Positions 1 through 6,016 of a stretch of DNA of 7,097 nucleotides are shown one piece after another. Source of the DNA: Ruminococcus sp. (GTDB lineage Bacteria; Bacillota; Clostridia; Oscillospirales; Acutalibacteraceae). Position 1 is the stretch's first letter. Each line of letters begins with the position of its first letter. A program made the translations under genes and the position numbers. The stretch is taken from NCBI GenBank assembly GCA_017502425.1, contig JAFVVB010000015.1, positions 1 to 7,097 of the forward strand, read 5' to 3'. The notes under the pieces were generated by a model. The model was given only the letters and a program-made list of their open reading frames with translations. It had not been told where the DNA came from and ran no database searches.

Positions 1-541
1 TCTTTTTAGAGGTATGAAATTTGACACTTACTACTCTATAAGCCAAAAAGCTGTCGAAGAGCTCAACGACTCTGTCGGTGGTGTTACACTCACTCCTACC
101 GTTAAATTCTATTCTGTTAACGAGAACCGCTACGTAAGTGAAAACGAAGAGTTCACCTTAAAAGGTCACGACGCTATCATGTATATCCGTTCACGTGAGT
201 GGGATCAGTCAGAACTCAATCCTGACGCTAACCGCGTTAACCGTCAGGTACACTATATGAACGAGTTTTTAGAGCAGGTATGGCCATCAGTTACTAAAGA
301 CCCATCTATTATCAACGATATGTACAACATCGTAAAAGATGAGTCAGTTACTAACGCTGACGCTACTAAGATGACATACCTTGTCACAGACACTCTTGAT
401 AACCTCGATTCATACAAAGACATCGAGTTCTTAAGCATAGACGGCGAATACAAAGCAAGTGATGACTACGACGAGTTCACAGTCGATGAGGATAAACTCA
501 CCGAAACTATGATTAAGCTCTTCTACGTTGAAGCAAAATAA
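1..541 (+). CDS. LCP (LytR-CpsA-Psr) family protein, C-terminal part, 5' end cut by window edge
   Basis: This is the C-terminal half of an LCP-family enzyme, which transfers undecaprenyl-linked glycopolymers such as teichoic acids or capsule to peptidoglycan on the outer face of the membrane. The frame is open from base 2 and reads L-F-R-G before the first Met at 14. Those residues match the L-F-G-V preceding the same block in the complete LCP protein at 1508-2791, so Met at 14 is internal and the true start lies off the window. Visible family features are the FDTYYSI and LNDSVGGV blocks (from about 20 and 60), the H-D-A-I-x-Y-I-R segment (about 167-190), and the NRVNRQ arginine motif (about 230-247), part of the polyphosphate-binding site. 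The N-terminal membrane anchor and the catalytic Asp/Arg motifs are not in the window. It ends with TAA at 539-541, followed by a strong terminator, so it belongs to a different transcript from the sortase. Family assignment is secure; the specific polymer is unknown. Confidence 0.93.
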   Translation, partial: LFRGMKFDTYYSISQKAVEELNDSVGGVTLTPTVKFYSVNENRYVSENEEFTLKGHDAIMYIRSREWDQSELNPDANRVNRQVHYMNEFLEQVWPSVTKDPSIINDMYNIVKDESVTNADATKMTYLVTDTLDNLDSYKDIEFLSIDGEYKASDDYDEFTVDEDKLTETMIKLFYVEAK

Positions 542-551
542 GATATTATTT

Positions 552-582
552 ACAGCCACTGTGATTTACGGTGGCTGTTTTT
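552..582 (+). terminator. Intrinsic terminator after the first LCP gene
   Basis: An 11-bp stem pairs 552-562 with 568-578 (one G-T wobble, core ACAGCCAC/GTGGCTGT) around a 5-nt loop. It is followed by a run of five T (578-582). It begins 10 nt after the stop codon and separates the first LCP gene from the sortase promoter. Confidence 0.9.
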
Positions 583-599
583 ATATGGTTTACGGTTAA

Positions 600-628
600 T
601 TGACATAGCGTTTTATTCAATGTATAAT
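600..628 (+). promoter_or_regulatory. Consensus sigma-A promoter for the sortase-LCP operon
   Basis: A perfect -35 box TTGACA (600-605) and a perfect -10 box TATAAT (623-628) are separated by exactly 17 nt. Transcription should begin near 635, giving an untranslated leader of about 47 nt that ends in GAGG at 671-674. I see no operator or riboswitch fold in the leader. A match this good predicts strong, largely constitutive expression. Confidence 0.88.
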
Positions 629-681
629 TACTATGATTAGGTTATTTTACTGCGAATTTATTGATAAACTGAGGTATATTT

Positions 682-1527
682 ATGAAGAAAAAATCAGGTA
701 AAATCATATGGGTGATACTACTCATTATTTCCATACTGGTTTGTATTTTGTGCTCGACGTTTCTTATTCGATACTTTTTCTTTGATGACAGCTCATATAT
801 AGAGCGCCCTACTACTATCAGTCAGGCGCCTACTGATGCATCAGAAACTAAAGAAATCGAGGAAACAAAGAAAGAGTCCGAAAACGAAATACCTGCGAAA
901 AAATACGCCGAAGACACCACTAAACTAAAAGAAGGCGAAGCCGTCAGCTTTGAAGAAATGATGGAAGTCAACGAGGATATTTACGCATGGATTTATATAC
1001 CGGGCACGTCTGTTGACTACCCTGTTGCCCAGAGTGCAAAGGGCGTTGACGACAGCTTTTATCTGACTCATAATATTTATAAAAACTACCAGTTCTCAGG
1101 CACTATTTACACCGAAAAAGCAAACTCGCGTGACTTTAGCGACCCTGTTACCGTGCTTTACGGACACAATATGCTAAACGGCAGTATGTTTGCTACTCTT
1201 CATAATTTCAACAATGTGGATTTTTTTAGTGAGAACAACACTATTTTTGTTTTCACTAAAGATAAAACCCTCACCTATCTTGTTTACGCAGCATATCAAT
1301 ACGACGACCGACATATACTGAATTCTTTCGATATGTCAGAACCCGTTAACTTAAGACAGTATCAGGAGTCCACACTGATGAAACGCCCTTACTACTGCAA
1401 TATCAGAGACGGCGTTGAACTGAGCACCGATGATAAAATCATCACTCTCAGCACCTGTATGGGTGGTGGCGGAAACACCAGATATCTTGTACAAGGAGTT
1501 TTAGTAAATGAAGAACCAACTAAATAA
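682..1527 (+). CDS. srtB: Class B sortase, membrane-anchored
   Basis: This is a cysteine transpeptidase that cleaves a sorting signal in secreted proteins and joins them to the cell wall or to another protein. The 281-aa product has a basic N-terminus, one membrane segment at about residues 8-29 and a charged, low-complexity linker at about 45-85. The catalytic barrel follows. It begins with the YAWIYIPGTSVDYPV block (101-115) typical of class B, and carries the catalytic triad: His162 in LYGHNM, Cys259 in TLSTC and Arg267 in NTRYLVQG. Start: ATG at 682 has GAGG 7 nt upstream and lies behind a consensus promoter. The gene overlaps the downstream LCP gene by 20 nt, so the two are co-transcribed and probably translationally coupled. 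Length and motifs are normal for the family. No protein with a sorting signal is encoded in the window, so the substrate is unknown. The srtB symbol reflects class rather than proven orthology. Confidence 0.94.
   Translation: MKKKSGKIIWVILLIISILVCILCSTFLIRYFFFDDSSYIERPTTISQAPTDASETKEIEETKKESENEIPAKKYAEDTTKLKEGEAVSFEEMMEVNEDIYAWIYIPGTSVDYPVAQSAKGVDDSFYLTHNIYKNYQFSGTIYTEKANSRDFSDPVTVLYGHNMLNGSMFATLHNFNNVDFFSENNTIFVFTKDKTLTYLVYAAYQYDDRHILNSFDMSEPVNLRQYQESTLMKRPYYCNIRDGVELSTDDKIITLSTCMGGGGNTRYLVQGVLVNEEPTK
1493..1498 (+). promoter_or_regulatory. Ribosome binding site of the LCP gene, inside the sortase reading frame
   Basis: AAGGAG lies 9 nt before the ATG at 1508 and within the last codons of the sortase gene. 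It fixes the LCP start and means that ribosomes finishing the sortase pass directly over the next initiation region. Confidence 0.8.
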
Positions 1528-2791
1528 TAACGCTAATAACGAGAGTAAGTTTTCTAAAGAGCAACTCGACAGCATCGAATACGTTACTCCAATAAAACGT
1601 GAAAAACATAAAAAGTCTGAGTCAGGGCATTCATCTACTAAGGAAGTTTTAGAAGACTCAAACGACTACGTTTTTGCTAAACCACATAAAAAGATTCATA
1701 ACGAAAAAAAGAAGATGAGTCGTCCGCTGAAAATCACGGTCATCGTTTTTTCAGTAATCGCGCTTATACTTATACTCTCAGTCACATCAGTAGTGATTTT
1801 CAACCAGATTGGTAAAAGCCAGATGCATGACTACGAGAATATGAACATCGACCCGTACAGCAACACTTTAGACGAGCTTGATGGTTCATCAACCGGCGGT
1901 ATCGATGGTATTGAAAGCGTCTCAAACAATGGTAAAACCATCAAGTATAAAGGCACCACCTACAACTTCAACGAAGATGTAGCAACGGTTGTATTCATGG
2001 GTGTTGATACCACCGACCCTCAGTATAAGTCCACCACCATCGGTAAAGGCGGTCAGGCTGACGTTATCTACGTCGCGGTCATTGATACTAAAAACAGTAA
2101 ATTATCTATGCTCAACGTATCCCGTGACACCATGGTTGACGTTGATGTATATAACACCGAAGGCGGATTTGTACGCACTGAACCGATGCAGGTATGTCTT
2201 TCCTACGCATATGGAGACGGCAAGGAAAAAAGCTGTGAAAACACTCTAAACAGCCTGGAGCGTATTTTATTCGGCGTTGAGTTTAACACTTACTACTCTA
2301 TCGACCAGAACTGTATCGTTCCACTCAACGACGCTATCGGCGGTGTTACCGTCACCTCCAGCTATGACTTTGAATCCGAGAACTACGGCTCAGTCAAAAA
2401 AGGTGAAACCGTCACCCTTCACGGCAAAGATGCTATCAGATACATCCGTCCTCGTGACACTTCAAAACTTGATTCAAACTCAGACCGTATGAAAAGACAG
2501 CAGGAATATTTAAGAGGATTTTTCGCTCAGGCTATACCGGCTGTGAAAAAGGACAAGTCCGTTGTCACCGACTTAATGGGCACTATCTCTGATAACTCAA
2601 CCACTAACCTCAACGCTTCTAAAGCGACATACCTCACCACTACCGCCTTAAGACACCTCGATTCATACAAAGACATTGAGTTTGTTAACATCGAAGGTAA
2701 GTTCAAAAAGGGTGAGTACGCTGAGTTTTATCCTGACCAGCAAAAGCTTTTTGAAAATATGCTAAGCCTTTTCTATAACGCAGAAAAGTAA
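1508..2791 (+). CDS. LCP (LytR-CpsA-Psr) family glycopolymer transferase, complete
   Basis: This is a membrane-anchored phosphotransferase that links lipid-carried glycopolymers to peptidoglycan outside the cell. The 427-aa product has a long hydrophilic, Lys-rich cytoplasmic N-terminus (about 1-73), one membrane segment (about 75-98), a Gly/Ser/Asp-rich linker (about 105-150) and an LCP domain from about 157 to the end. Key residues are visible: Asp167 in FMGVD, Asp185 in QADVIYV, Arg206-Asp207 in NVSRDT, the LNDAIGGV block (273-280), Arg314 and Arg316 in RYIRPRD, and DRMKRQQ (326-332). The domain is apparently complete. The gene starts inside the sortase gene (20-nt overlap) and ends just before a strong hairpin, making it the last gene of the unit. 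Its C-terminal domain is paralogous to the partial LCP protein at the left edge, with blocks of near-identical DNA. The cytoplasmic tail is longer than in many LCP proteins and could be a regulatory or docking segment; that is inference. Confidence 0.95.
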   Translation: MKNQLNNNANNESKFSKEQLDSIEYVTPIKREKHKKSESGHSSTKEVLEDSNDYVFAKPHKKIHNEKKKMSRPLKITVIVFSVIALILILSVTSVVIFNQIGKSQMHDYENMNIDPYSNTLDELDGSSTGGIDGIESVSNNGKTIKYKGTTYNFNEDVATVVFMGVDTTDPQYKSTTIGKGGQADVIYVAVIDTKNSKLSMLNVSRDTMVDVDVYNTEGGFVRTEPMQVCLSYAYGDGKEKSCENTLNSLERILFGVEFNTYYSIDQNCIVPLNDAIGGVTVTSSYDFESENYGSVKKGETVTLHGKDAIRYIRPRDTSKLDSNSDRMKRQQEYLRGFFAQAIPAVKKDKSVVTDLMGTISDNSTTNLNASKATYLTTTALRHLDSYKDIEFVNIEGKFKKGEYAEFYPDQQKLFENMLSLFYNAEK

Positions 2792-2795
2792 AAGA

Positions 2796-2827
2796 AAAAC
2801 CGCCGAGTTTTCGGCGGTTTTGTTTTT
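2796..2827 (+). terminator. Bidirectional intrinsic terminator between the LCP and AraC genes
   Basis: A perfect 11-bp stem (2796-2806 with 2811-2821, core CCGCCGA/TCGGCGG) has a 4-nt loop. T-rich sequence follows on the plus strand (2818-2827), and on the minus strand the mirror A-run at 2791-2799 supplies the U-tract. The stop codons of the two convergent genes lie 5 nt and 19 nt away, so one hairpin can end both transcripts. Confidence 0.93.
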
Positions 2828-2839
2828 ACATATTAAGTT

Positions 2840-3718
2840 CTAGATTTTTCGTATCTCAGAAATCTGAGGCAGCTCGTGGTACACCTTGACGTACTCGGAA
2901 GGAGCACACCCGTACACACTCTTAAACACCGCGATAAATGACTTAACGCTAGGGAAACCGTTAGCAAGTGCTGCTCTGGTTTCGCTTAGGTTATTATTCT
3001 GGATATCTAGCAACGCGTTTTCAAGTCTGACTAAATTGAGATAGTTCTTGAACGTTTTTCTGGTGCTCTGCTTGAAGTATCTGGAAAAATAAGTCGGAGT
3101 AAGTCCCACGTACGATGAAATATCGTCAAGACTGATTTTCTCCTTGTAGTTTTCTTTAATGAAATCAATCGCTTTTTTAGCGTACTCTAAGTCGTCAGTA
3201 GGCTCGCTTACAGCAACCTTATCCTTCTTGACTCTGCATTTAGTGAACAGAAGCATCAGTATCTGGCTCATAGCGCACGCGATTTTCATCTGGGAGAAAT
3301 CGCCCTTATTTTCTATCTCGAAAACGATAGCTTTCAGAAGCTGTGAGATACGCAGTTTTGCCTGCTCATTTTTATTTACATCAAAGTAGTAGTTTTCAAA
3401 ATCAGGGAAATAAGCCTTGATGTAGTTATACGAGAATAAAACGACAAGGTACTTGACCTTCTCGTCAGGATATTTACCGCATGTCTGATGCACATCCTCG
3501 CTGTTAACCAGCACAAATTCGCCGTCACTTATGTCACGGTCTACTTTATTCTGCATCGTCCACATTCTGCCTTTAATTATGTAGTTTATCTCCAGATTTT
3601 TATGCCAGTGCTTATTAGTAAAGCACTCAGACCCTGGCTTTTCATATAATACGACTTTACCCGGAAGATTATTATCCGCAGTAACGATTTCGTATTTGCA
3701 TCGGTAACCATTAGCCAT
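2840..3718 (-). CDS. AraC-family transcriptional regulator with N-terminal cupin sensor domain
   Basis: This is a one-component DNA-binding regulator of 292 aa. The N-terminal cupin-like effector domain (about 15-110) contains the HWHKNLEINYIIKG block (37-50) and the LVNSEDVHQ block (70-78), the pattern of AraC proteins that sense sugars or other small molecules. A helical linker (about 115-165) follows. The C-terminal DNA-binding region has two helix-turn-helix units, the first at about 195-225 (ISLDDISSYVGLTPTYFSRYF) and the second at about 243-276, ending in the usual GCAPSEY segment. Start: ATG at 3718 has GAGGTG 5 nt upstream. It is transcribed divergently from the hydrolase-methyltransferase operon, and 127 bp of shared upstream DNA contain both promoters, so that operon is the most likely target. 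Autoregulation is also plausible. The effector cannot be read from sequence, and a role in control of the convergent sortase-LCP genes is not supported. Confidence 0.94.
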   Translation of the reverse strand: MANGYRCKYEIVTADNNLPGKVVLYEKPGSECFTNKHWHKNLEINYIIKGRMWTMQNKVDRDISDGEFVLVNSEDVHQTCGKYPDEKVKYLVVLFSYNYIKAYFPDFENYYFDVNKNEQAKLRISQLLKAIVFEIENKGDFSQMKIACAMSQILMLLFTKCRVKKDKVAVSEPTDDLEYAKKAIDFIKENYKEKISLDDISSYVGLTPTYFSRYFKQSTRKTFKNYLNLVRLENALLDIQNNNLSETRAALANGFPSVKSFIAVFKSVYGCAPSEYVKVYHELPQISEIRKI

Positions 3719-3737
3719 TTAATCACCTCGTACAGGT

Positions 3738-3766
3738 ATTATAGCACATTTTTATGATGTTTGCAA
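3738..3766 (-). promoter_or_regulatory. Promoter of the AraC-family gene (minus strand)
   Basis: Read on the minus strand, a -35 box TTGCAA (3766-3761) and a perfect -10 box TATAAT (3743-3738) are 17 nt apart. The -10 is preceded by TGC, an extended -10 element. The start point should lie near 3731, leaving a leader of only about 13 nt that is mostly the ribosome binding site GAGGTG (3729-3724). Confidence 0.8.
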
Positions 3767-3784
3767 ATTTTATCTTAAAGTTGG

Positions 3785-3813
3785 TTGAAAAACACCAAAA
3801 CTTACTGTATATT
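3785..3813 (+). promoter_or_regulatory. Promoter of the hydrolase-methyltransferase operon
   Basis: A -35 box TTGAAA (3785-3790) and a -10 box TATATT (3808-3813), each one mismatch from consensus, are spaced by 17 nt. Transcription should start near 3820, about 25 nt before the ATG. The -35 box is separated from that of the divergent AraC gene by 18 nt, so one bound regulator could affect both. Confidence 0.68.
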
Positions 3814-3815
3814 AT

Positions 3816-3831
3816 TAGTATATTAATACTA
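3816..3831. repeat. Short inverted repeat over the operon start point, possible operator
   Basis: TAGTAT and ATACTA form a 6-bp inverted repeat around a 4-nt AT centre. It covers the predicted transcription start of the hydrolase operon. Such dyads arise by chance in AT-rich DNA and AraC proteins often prefer direct repeats, so a regulatory role is only a possibility. Confidence 0.3.
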
Positions 3832-3845
3832 CAAGAGGAAGATTT

Positions 3846-4919
3846 ATGAAACGACTCGTATCACTTATTATCTGTGTGATTCTCGCTTTTTCGCTTTTAT
3901 CATGCGAGCTAAACACACCACCTACTACTTATTCGAACACCCCTTTGAGTGTCCATTTTATCGACGTCGGTCAGGGCGACTGCACACTGCTTGAATCAAA
4001 TGGAGAATTCGTGCTGATTGATTCGGGAGAAAAGGAATACTTTGATGCTGTGTGCTCCTATCTCAAAGAAAACGGAGTCACCACCTTGAAATACGTTATT
4101 GCCACCCACCCTCATACCGACCACATCGGGTGTATGAAGGAAGTCATCAACACCTTTGAGTGCGAAAATTTCATCACACCCGAGACCGATTGCTCTACTA
4201 AAACATGGCTTAATGTACTTAATGCCGTCGATAAAAACGACGTCAATTTCATCGACCCGAAAGTAGGTGATACTTACAATTTCGGAGAATCTGACTTTAC
4301 TATTATGGGGCCTGCCTCTTCTTTCTACGAAGACTACAACGACTACTCCGTTGTCACTAAAGTCAGATGCTCGACTTATTCCTTTTTGCTGATGGGAGAC
4401 GCTGAAAATCAAGCAGAAAGGGATATACTTGACACCACCCTTTCTCTTAAAGCCGATGTATTAAAAGTTGGTCATCATGGTTCCAAAACCTCTACCACTC
4501 CTGAGTTTTTAGAAGCTGTTGACCCTGACTACGCCGTCATCAGCTGTGGTAAAAACAACGAGTACGGTCACCCTCATACTGAAATATTGTCACTTCTTGA
4601 TGATTTCTCCGTTAAGACCTACCGAACCGACGAGCTATCCACTATAATCGCGCGTGTCAAAAACTTTGATAATAAAGCAAAACTCTTAATAGAAAACACC
4701 GATTCGAAAAGCTTAATCGAAAACACCGAAAATGATGAAACCATAAAGGAAGAAAGCTTTGAATCCTCTAAATACATAGGAAATAAAAAGTCTATGAAAT
4801 TTCACTACCATGGCTGCCAGTCGGTTGATGAAATGAAGCCTGAAAACAAAGTAGCGCTTAATAATAGAGATGAAGCTATCAACAATGGCTACGCACCATG
4901 CAAAATCTGTAATCCGTAA
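3846..4919 (+). CDS. Lipoprotein with ComEC/Rec2-like metallo-beta-lactamase domain and Ada-like zinc-binding tail
   Basis: This predicted extracellular metal-dependent hydrolase has 357 aa. Residues 1-20 form a lipoprotein signal ending in the lipobox SLLSC, with Cys20 as the likely lipid attachment site. The MBL domain begins at LSVHFIDVGQGD (34-45) and carries IDSG (58-61), the zinc motif HPHTDH (88-93), Asp185 in LLMGDAE, VGHHGS (208-213) and a final GHPH (241-244). This is the pattern of the ComEC C-terminal nuclease-like domain, without the ComEC channel. An acidic linker (about 280-305) contains a small tandem repeat. The last 45 residues resemble the Ada metal-binding domain, with His320 and Cys324 plus the C-x-x-C pair Cys352/Cys355 as likely zinc ligands. 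Start: ATG at 3846 has AGAGGAAG just upstream. It is first in an operon with the methyltransferase gene 9 nt downstream. Relatives have been linked to DNA or phosphoester hydrolysis; the substrate is not shown here. It is not a typical antibiotic beta-lactamase. Confidence 0.92.
   Translation: MKRLVSLIICVILAFSLLSCELNTPPTTYSNTPLSVHFIDVGQGDCTLLESNGEFVLIDSGEKEYFDAVCSYLKENGVTTLKYVIATHPHTDHIGCMKEVINTFECENFITPETDCSTKTWLNVLNAVDKNDVNFIDPKVGDTYNFGESDFTIMGPASSFYEDYNDYSVVTKVRCSTYSFLLMGDAENQAERDILDTTLSLKADVLKVGHHGSKTSTTPEFLEAVDPDYAVISCGKNNEYGHPHTEILSLLDDFSVKTYRTDELSTIIARVKNFDNKAKLLIENTDSKSLIENTENDETIKEESFESSKYIGNKKSMKFHYHGCQSVDEMKPENKVALNNRDEAINNGYAPCKICNP
4685..4729 (+). repeat. Two-copy 27-nt in-frame tandem repeat in the hydrolase linker
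   Basis: Two 18-nt copies (4685-4702 and 4712-4729) differ at one base and are offset by 27 nt. They give the protein repeat L-I-E-N-T, nine residues apart (residues 281-285 and 290-294), in the linker between the MBL and zinc-binding domains. This looks like a small slippage or duplication event. Confidence 0.75.
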
Positions 4920-4928
4920 AGGTGAATT

Positions 4929-5978
4929 ATGATAAATAACGAAACGTGCGTATGGGACGCACTAAAAAACAGCAGTAAGCCCATCATTTTATACGGTATG
5001 GGTAACGGCGCCGATAAGGTGCTCGATGAATTTTCAAAACGTGGCATTAAATGCAGCGGAGTTATGGCGAGCGACGACTTCGTCAGATACCAGAATTTCC
5101 GCGGTTTTACTGTCAGCAAAATGTCGGATTTTGAAGAAAAATACGGTGATTTTACTATTGCGCTGTGTTTTGCTTCGTCACTTAAAAATGTTATGAACCA
5201 CATAAAACACGTCGCTTCACGCCATAAATTACTCGTACCGAGCGTTCCTGTTTATACTACGCAAGTAGTAGACGATGACTTTTTATCAAAATACGCTGAA
5301 AATATCAAAACCGCATACGCCCTTCTTTCTGACGAAAAATCAAGAGAAGTTTTCTTTAACACTCTGTGCTTTTTATACAGCGGAAAGCTTTCATACATCA
5401 CTGAGTCAGACAGCGAAAAAGACGAAGTTTTTTCCTCAATATTAAAACTTAGTAATAACGAGAGCTACCTTGACTTAGGTGCATACAGAGGCGACACAGT
5501 AGACGAATTTCTTCATTTTACGCAAGGCTATGAGAAGATAGTCGCAGTTGAGCCAAACCTCAAAAACTATAAGAAGCTTATGGAAAACTGTTCCCACCTT
5601 GAAAACTTCACCGCTATAAACGTAGGTATATCTAAGGAAAACTCCACTATGCTTGTATCAAAAGGCGGCGGCAGACAATCGGTACTAAATGACGAAAACG
5701 GTATTATGGTTGAAACCTTGAATGTCGATACTATAACAAAGCGTTATGGTAATTTCACGTACATAAAAGCCGATATCGAAGGTATGGAGCACGATATGCT
5801 AAAAGGTATGGAAGCTACACTTTCAGCTAAGCCTAAACTGAACATCGCAGCATATCACACTAACAGCGACTTTTTCACTCTGATTAACGAAATAAACACC
5901 ATAAATCCCGACTATAAAATTTTTATGAGAAAGCATCCGTACATTCCGTGTTGGGATTTAAACATCTACTGCATATAA
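4929..5978 (+). CDS. FkbM-family SAM-dependent methyltransferase with N-terminal Rossmann-like domain
   Basis: This is a predicted cytoplasmic O-methyltransferase of 349 aa. The C-terminal FkbM domain (about 165-345) shows the SAM-binding motif YLDLGAYRGDT (180-190), the acidic end of the next strand in VAVEPN (206-210), and the FkbM signature YIKADIEGMEHDMLKG (278-293). FkbM enzymes methylate hydroxyls in sugars, glycans and polyketides. The N-terminal region (about 15-110) is separate: PIILYGMGNGADKVLDEF (18-35) has the Gly-rich beta-alpha-beta turn of a Rossmann fold, followed by a second strand and a segment resembling nucleotide-sugar or PglD-type N-terminal domains. There is no signal peptide. 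Start: ATG at 4929, with AAAGGTG immediately upstream, 9 nt after the hydrolase stop codon. It is the last gene of the operon. A role in modifying a surface or secreted glycan would fit the neighbourhood but is inference; the acceptor is unknown. Confidence 0.9.
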   Translation: MINNETCVWDALKNSSKPIILYGMGNGADKVLDEFSKRGIKCSGVMASDDFVRYQNFRGFTVSKMSDFEEKYGDFTIALCFASSLKNVMNHIKHVASRHKLLVPSVPVYTTQVVDDDFLSKYAENIKTAYALLSDEKSREVFFNTLCFLYSGKLSYITESDSEKDEVFSSILKLSNNESYLDLGAYRGDTVDEFLHFTQGYEKIVAVEPNLKNYKKLMENCSHLENFTAINVGISKENSTMLVSKGGGRQSVLNDENGIMVETLNVDTITKRYGNFTYIKADIEGMEHDMLKGMEATLSAKPKLNIAAYHTNSDFFTLINEINTINPDYKIFMRKHPYIPCWDLNIYCI

Positions 5979-5985
5979 AGAGAAA

Positions 5986-6016
5986 GAGCACACGGTTATT
6001 CGTGTGCTCCTTTTTT
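5986..6016 (+). terminator. Intrinsic terminator between convergent methyltransferase and transporter genes
   Basis: A perfect 9-bp stem (5986-5994 with 6001-6009, GAGCACACG/CGTGTGCTC) has a 6-nt loop. A run of six T follows at 6011-6016 on the plus strand. On the minus strand the downstream sequence is only moderately T-rich (TTTCTCTTT), so termination there may be weaker. The stop codon of the transporter gene (5998-5996) lies in the loop, and the 3' arm is transporter coding sequence. Confidence 0.88.

Noticed and set aside
253..453. Minus-strand open frame opposite the first LCP gene
   Set aside because: It lies fully inside a well-conserved gene, has no ribosome site and no recognisable motif.
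14..541. ATG at 14 as the start of the first LCP gene
   Set aside because: The frame stays open to base 2, and the residues before the Met align with the complete paralog, so this is an internal Met of a gene cut by the window edge. There is also no ribosome site or membrane anchor.
1989..2492. Two alternative plus-strand frames inside the complete LCP gene
   Set aside because: Ser/Thr/Leu-rich shadow translations of the real frame, with no domain or start signal.
3159..3389. Plus-strand open frame opposite the AraC gene
   Set aside because: Antisense shadow of a complete regulator with strong family motifs.
3996..4412. 138-codon minus-strand frame opposite the hydrolase gene
   Set aside because: It covers the HPHTDH-containing region, whose plus-strand frame is clearly the coding one; no promoter or ribosome site was seen for the antisense frame.
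3846..4919. Antibiotic-hydrolysing beta-lactamase or DNA-repair Ada protein
   Set aside because: The MBL domain is of the ComEC-like type with VGQGD and VGHHGS motifs, and the Ada-like part is only the zinc module, on a secreted lipoprotein, without a methyltransferase domain.
4889..5203. Minus-strand frame across the hydrolase-methyltransferase junction
   Set aside because: It crosses two real genes on the other strand and shows no family features.
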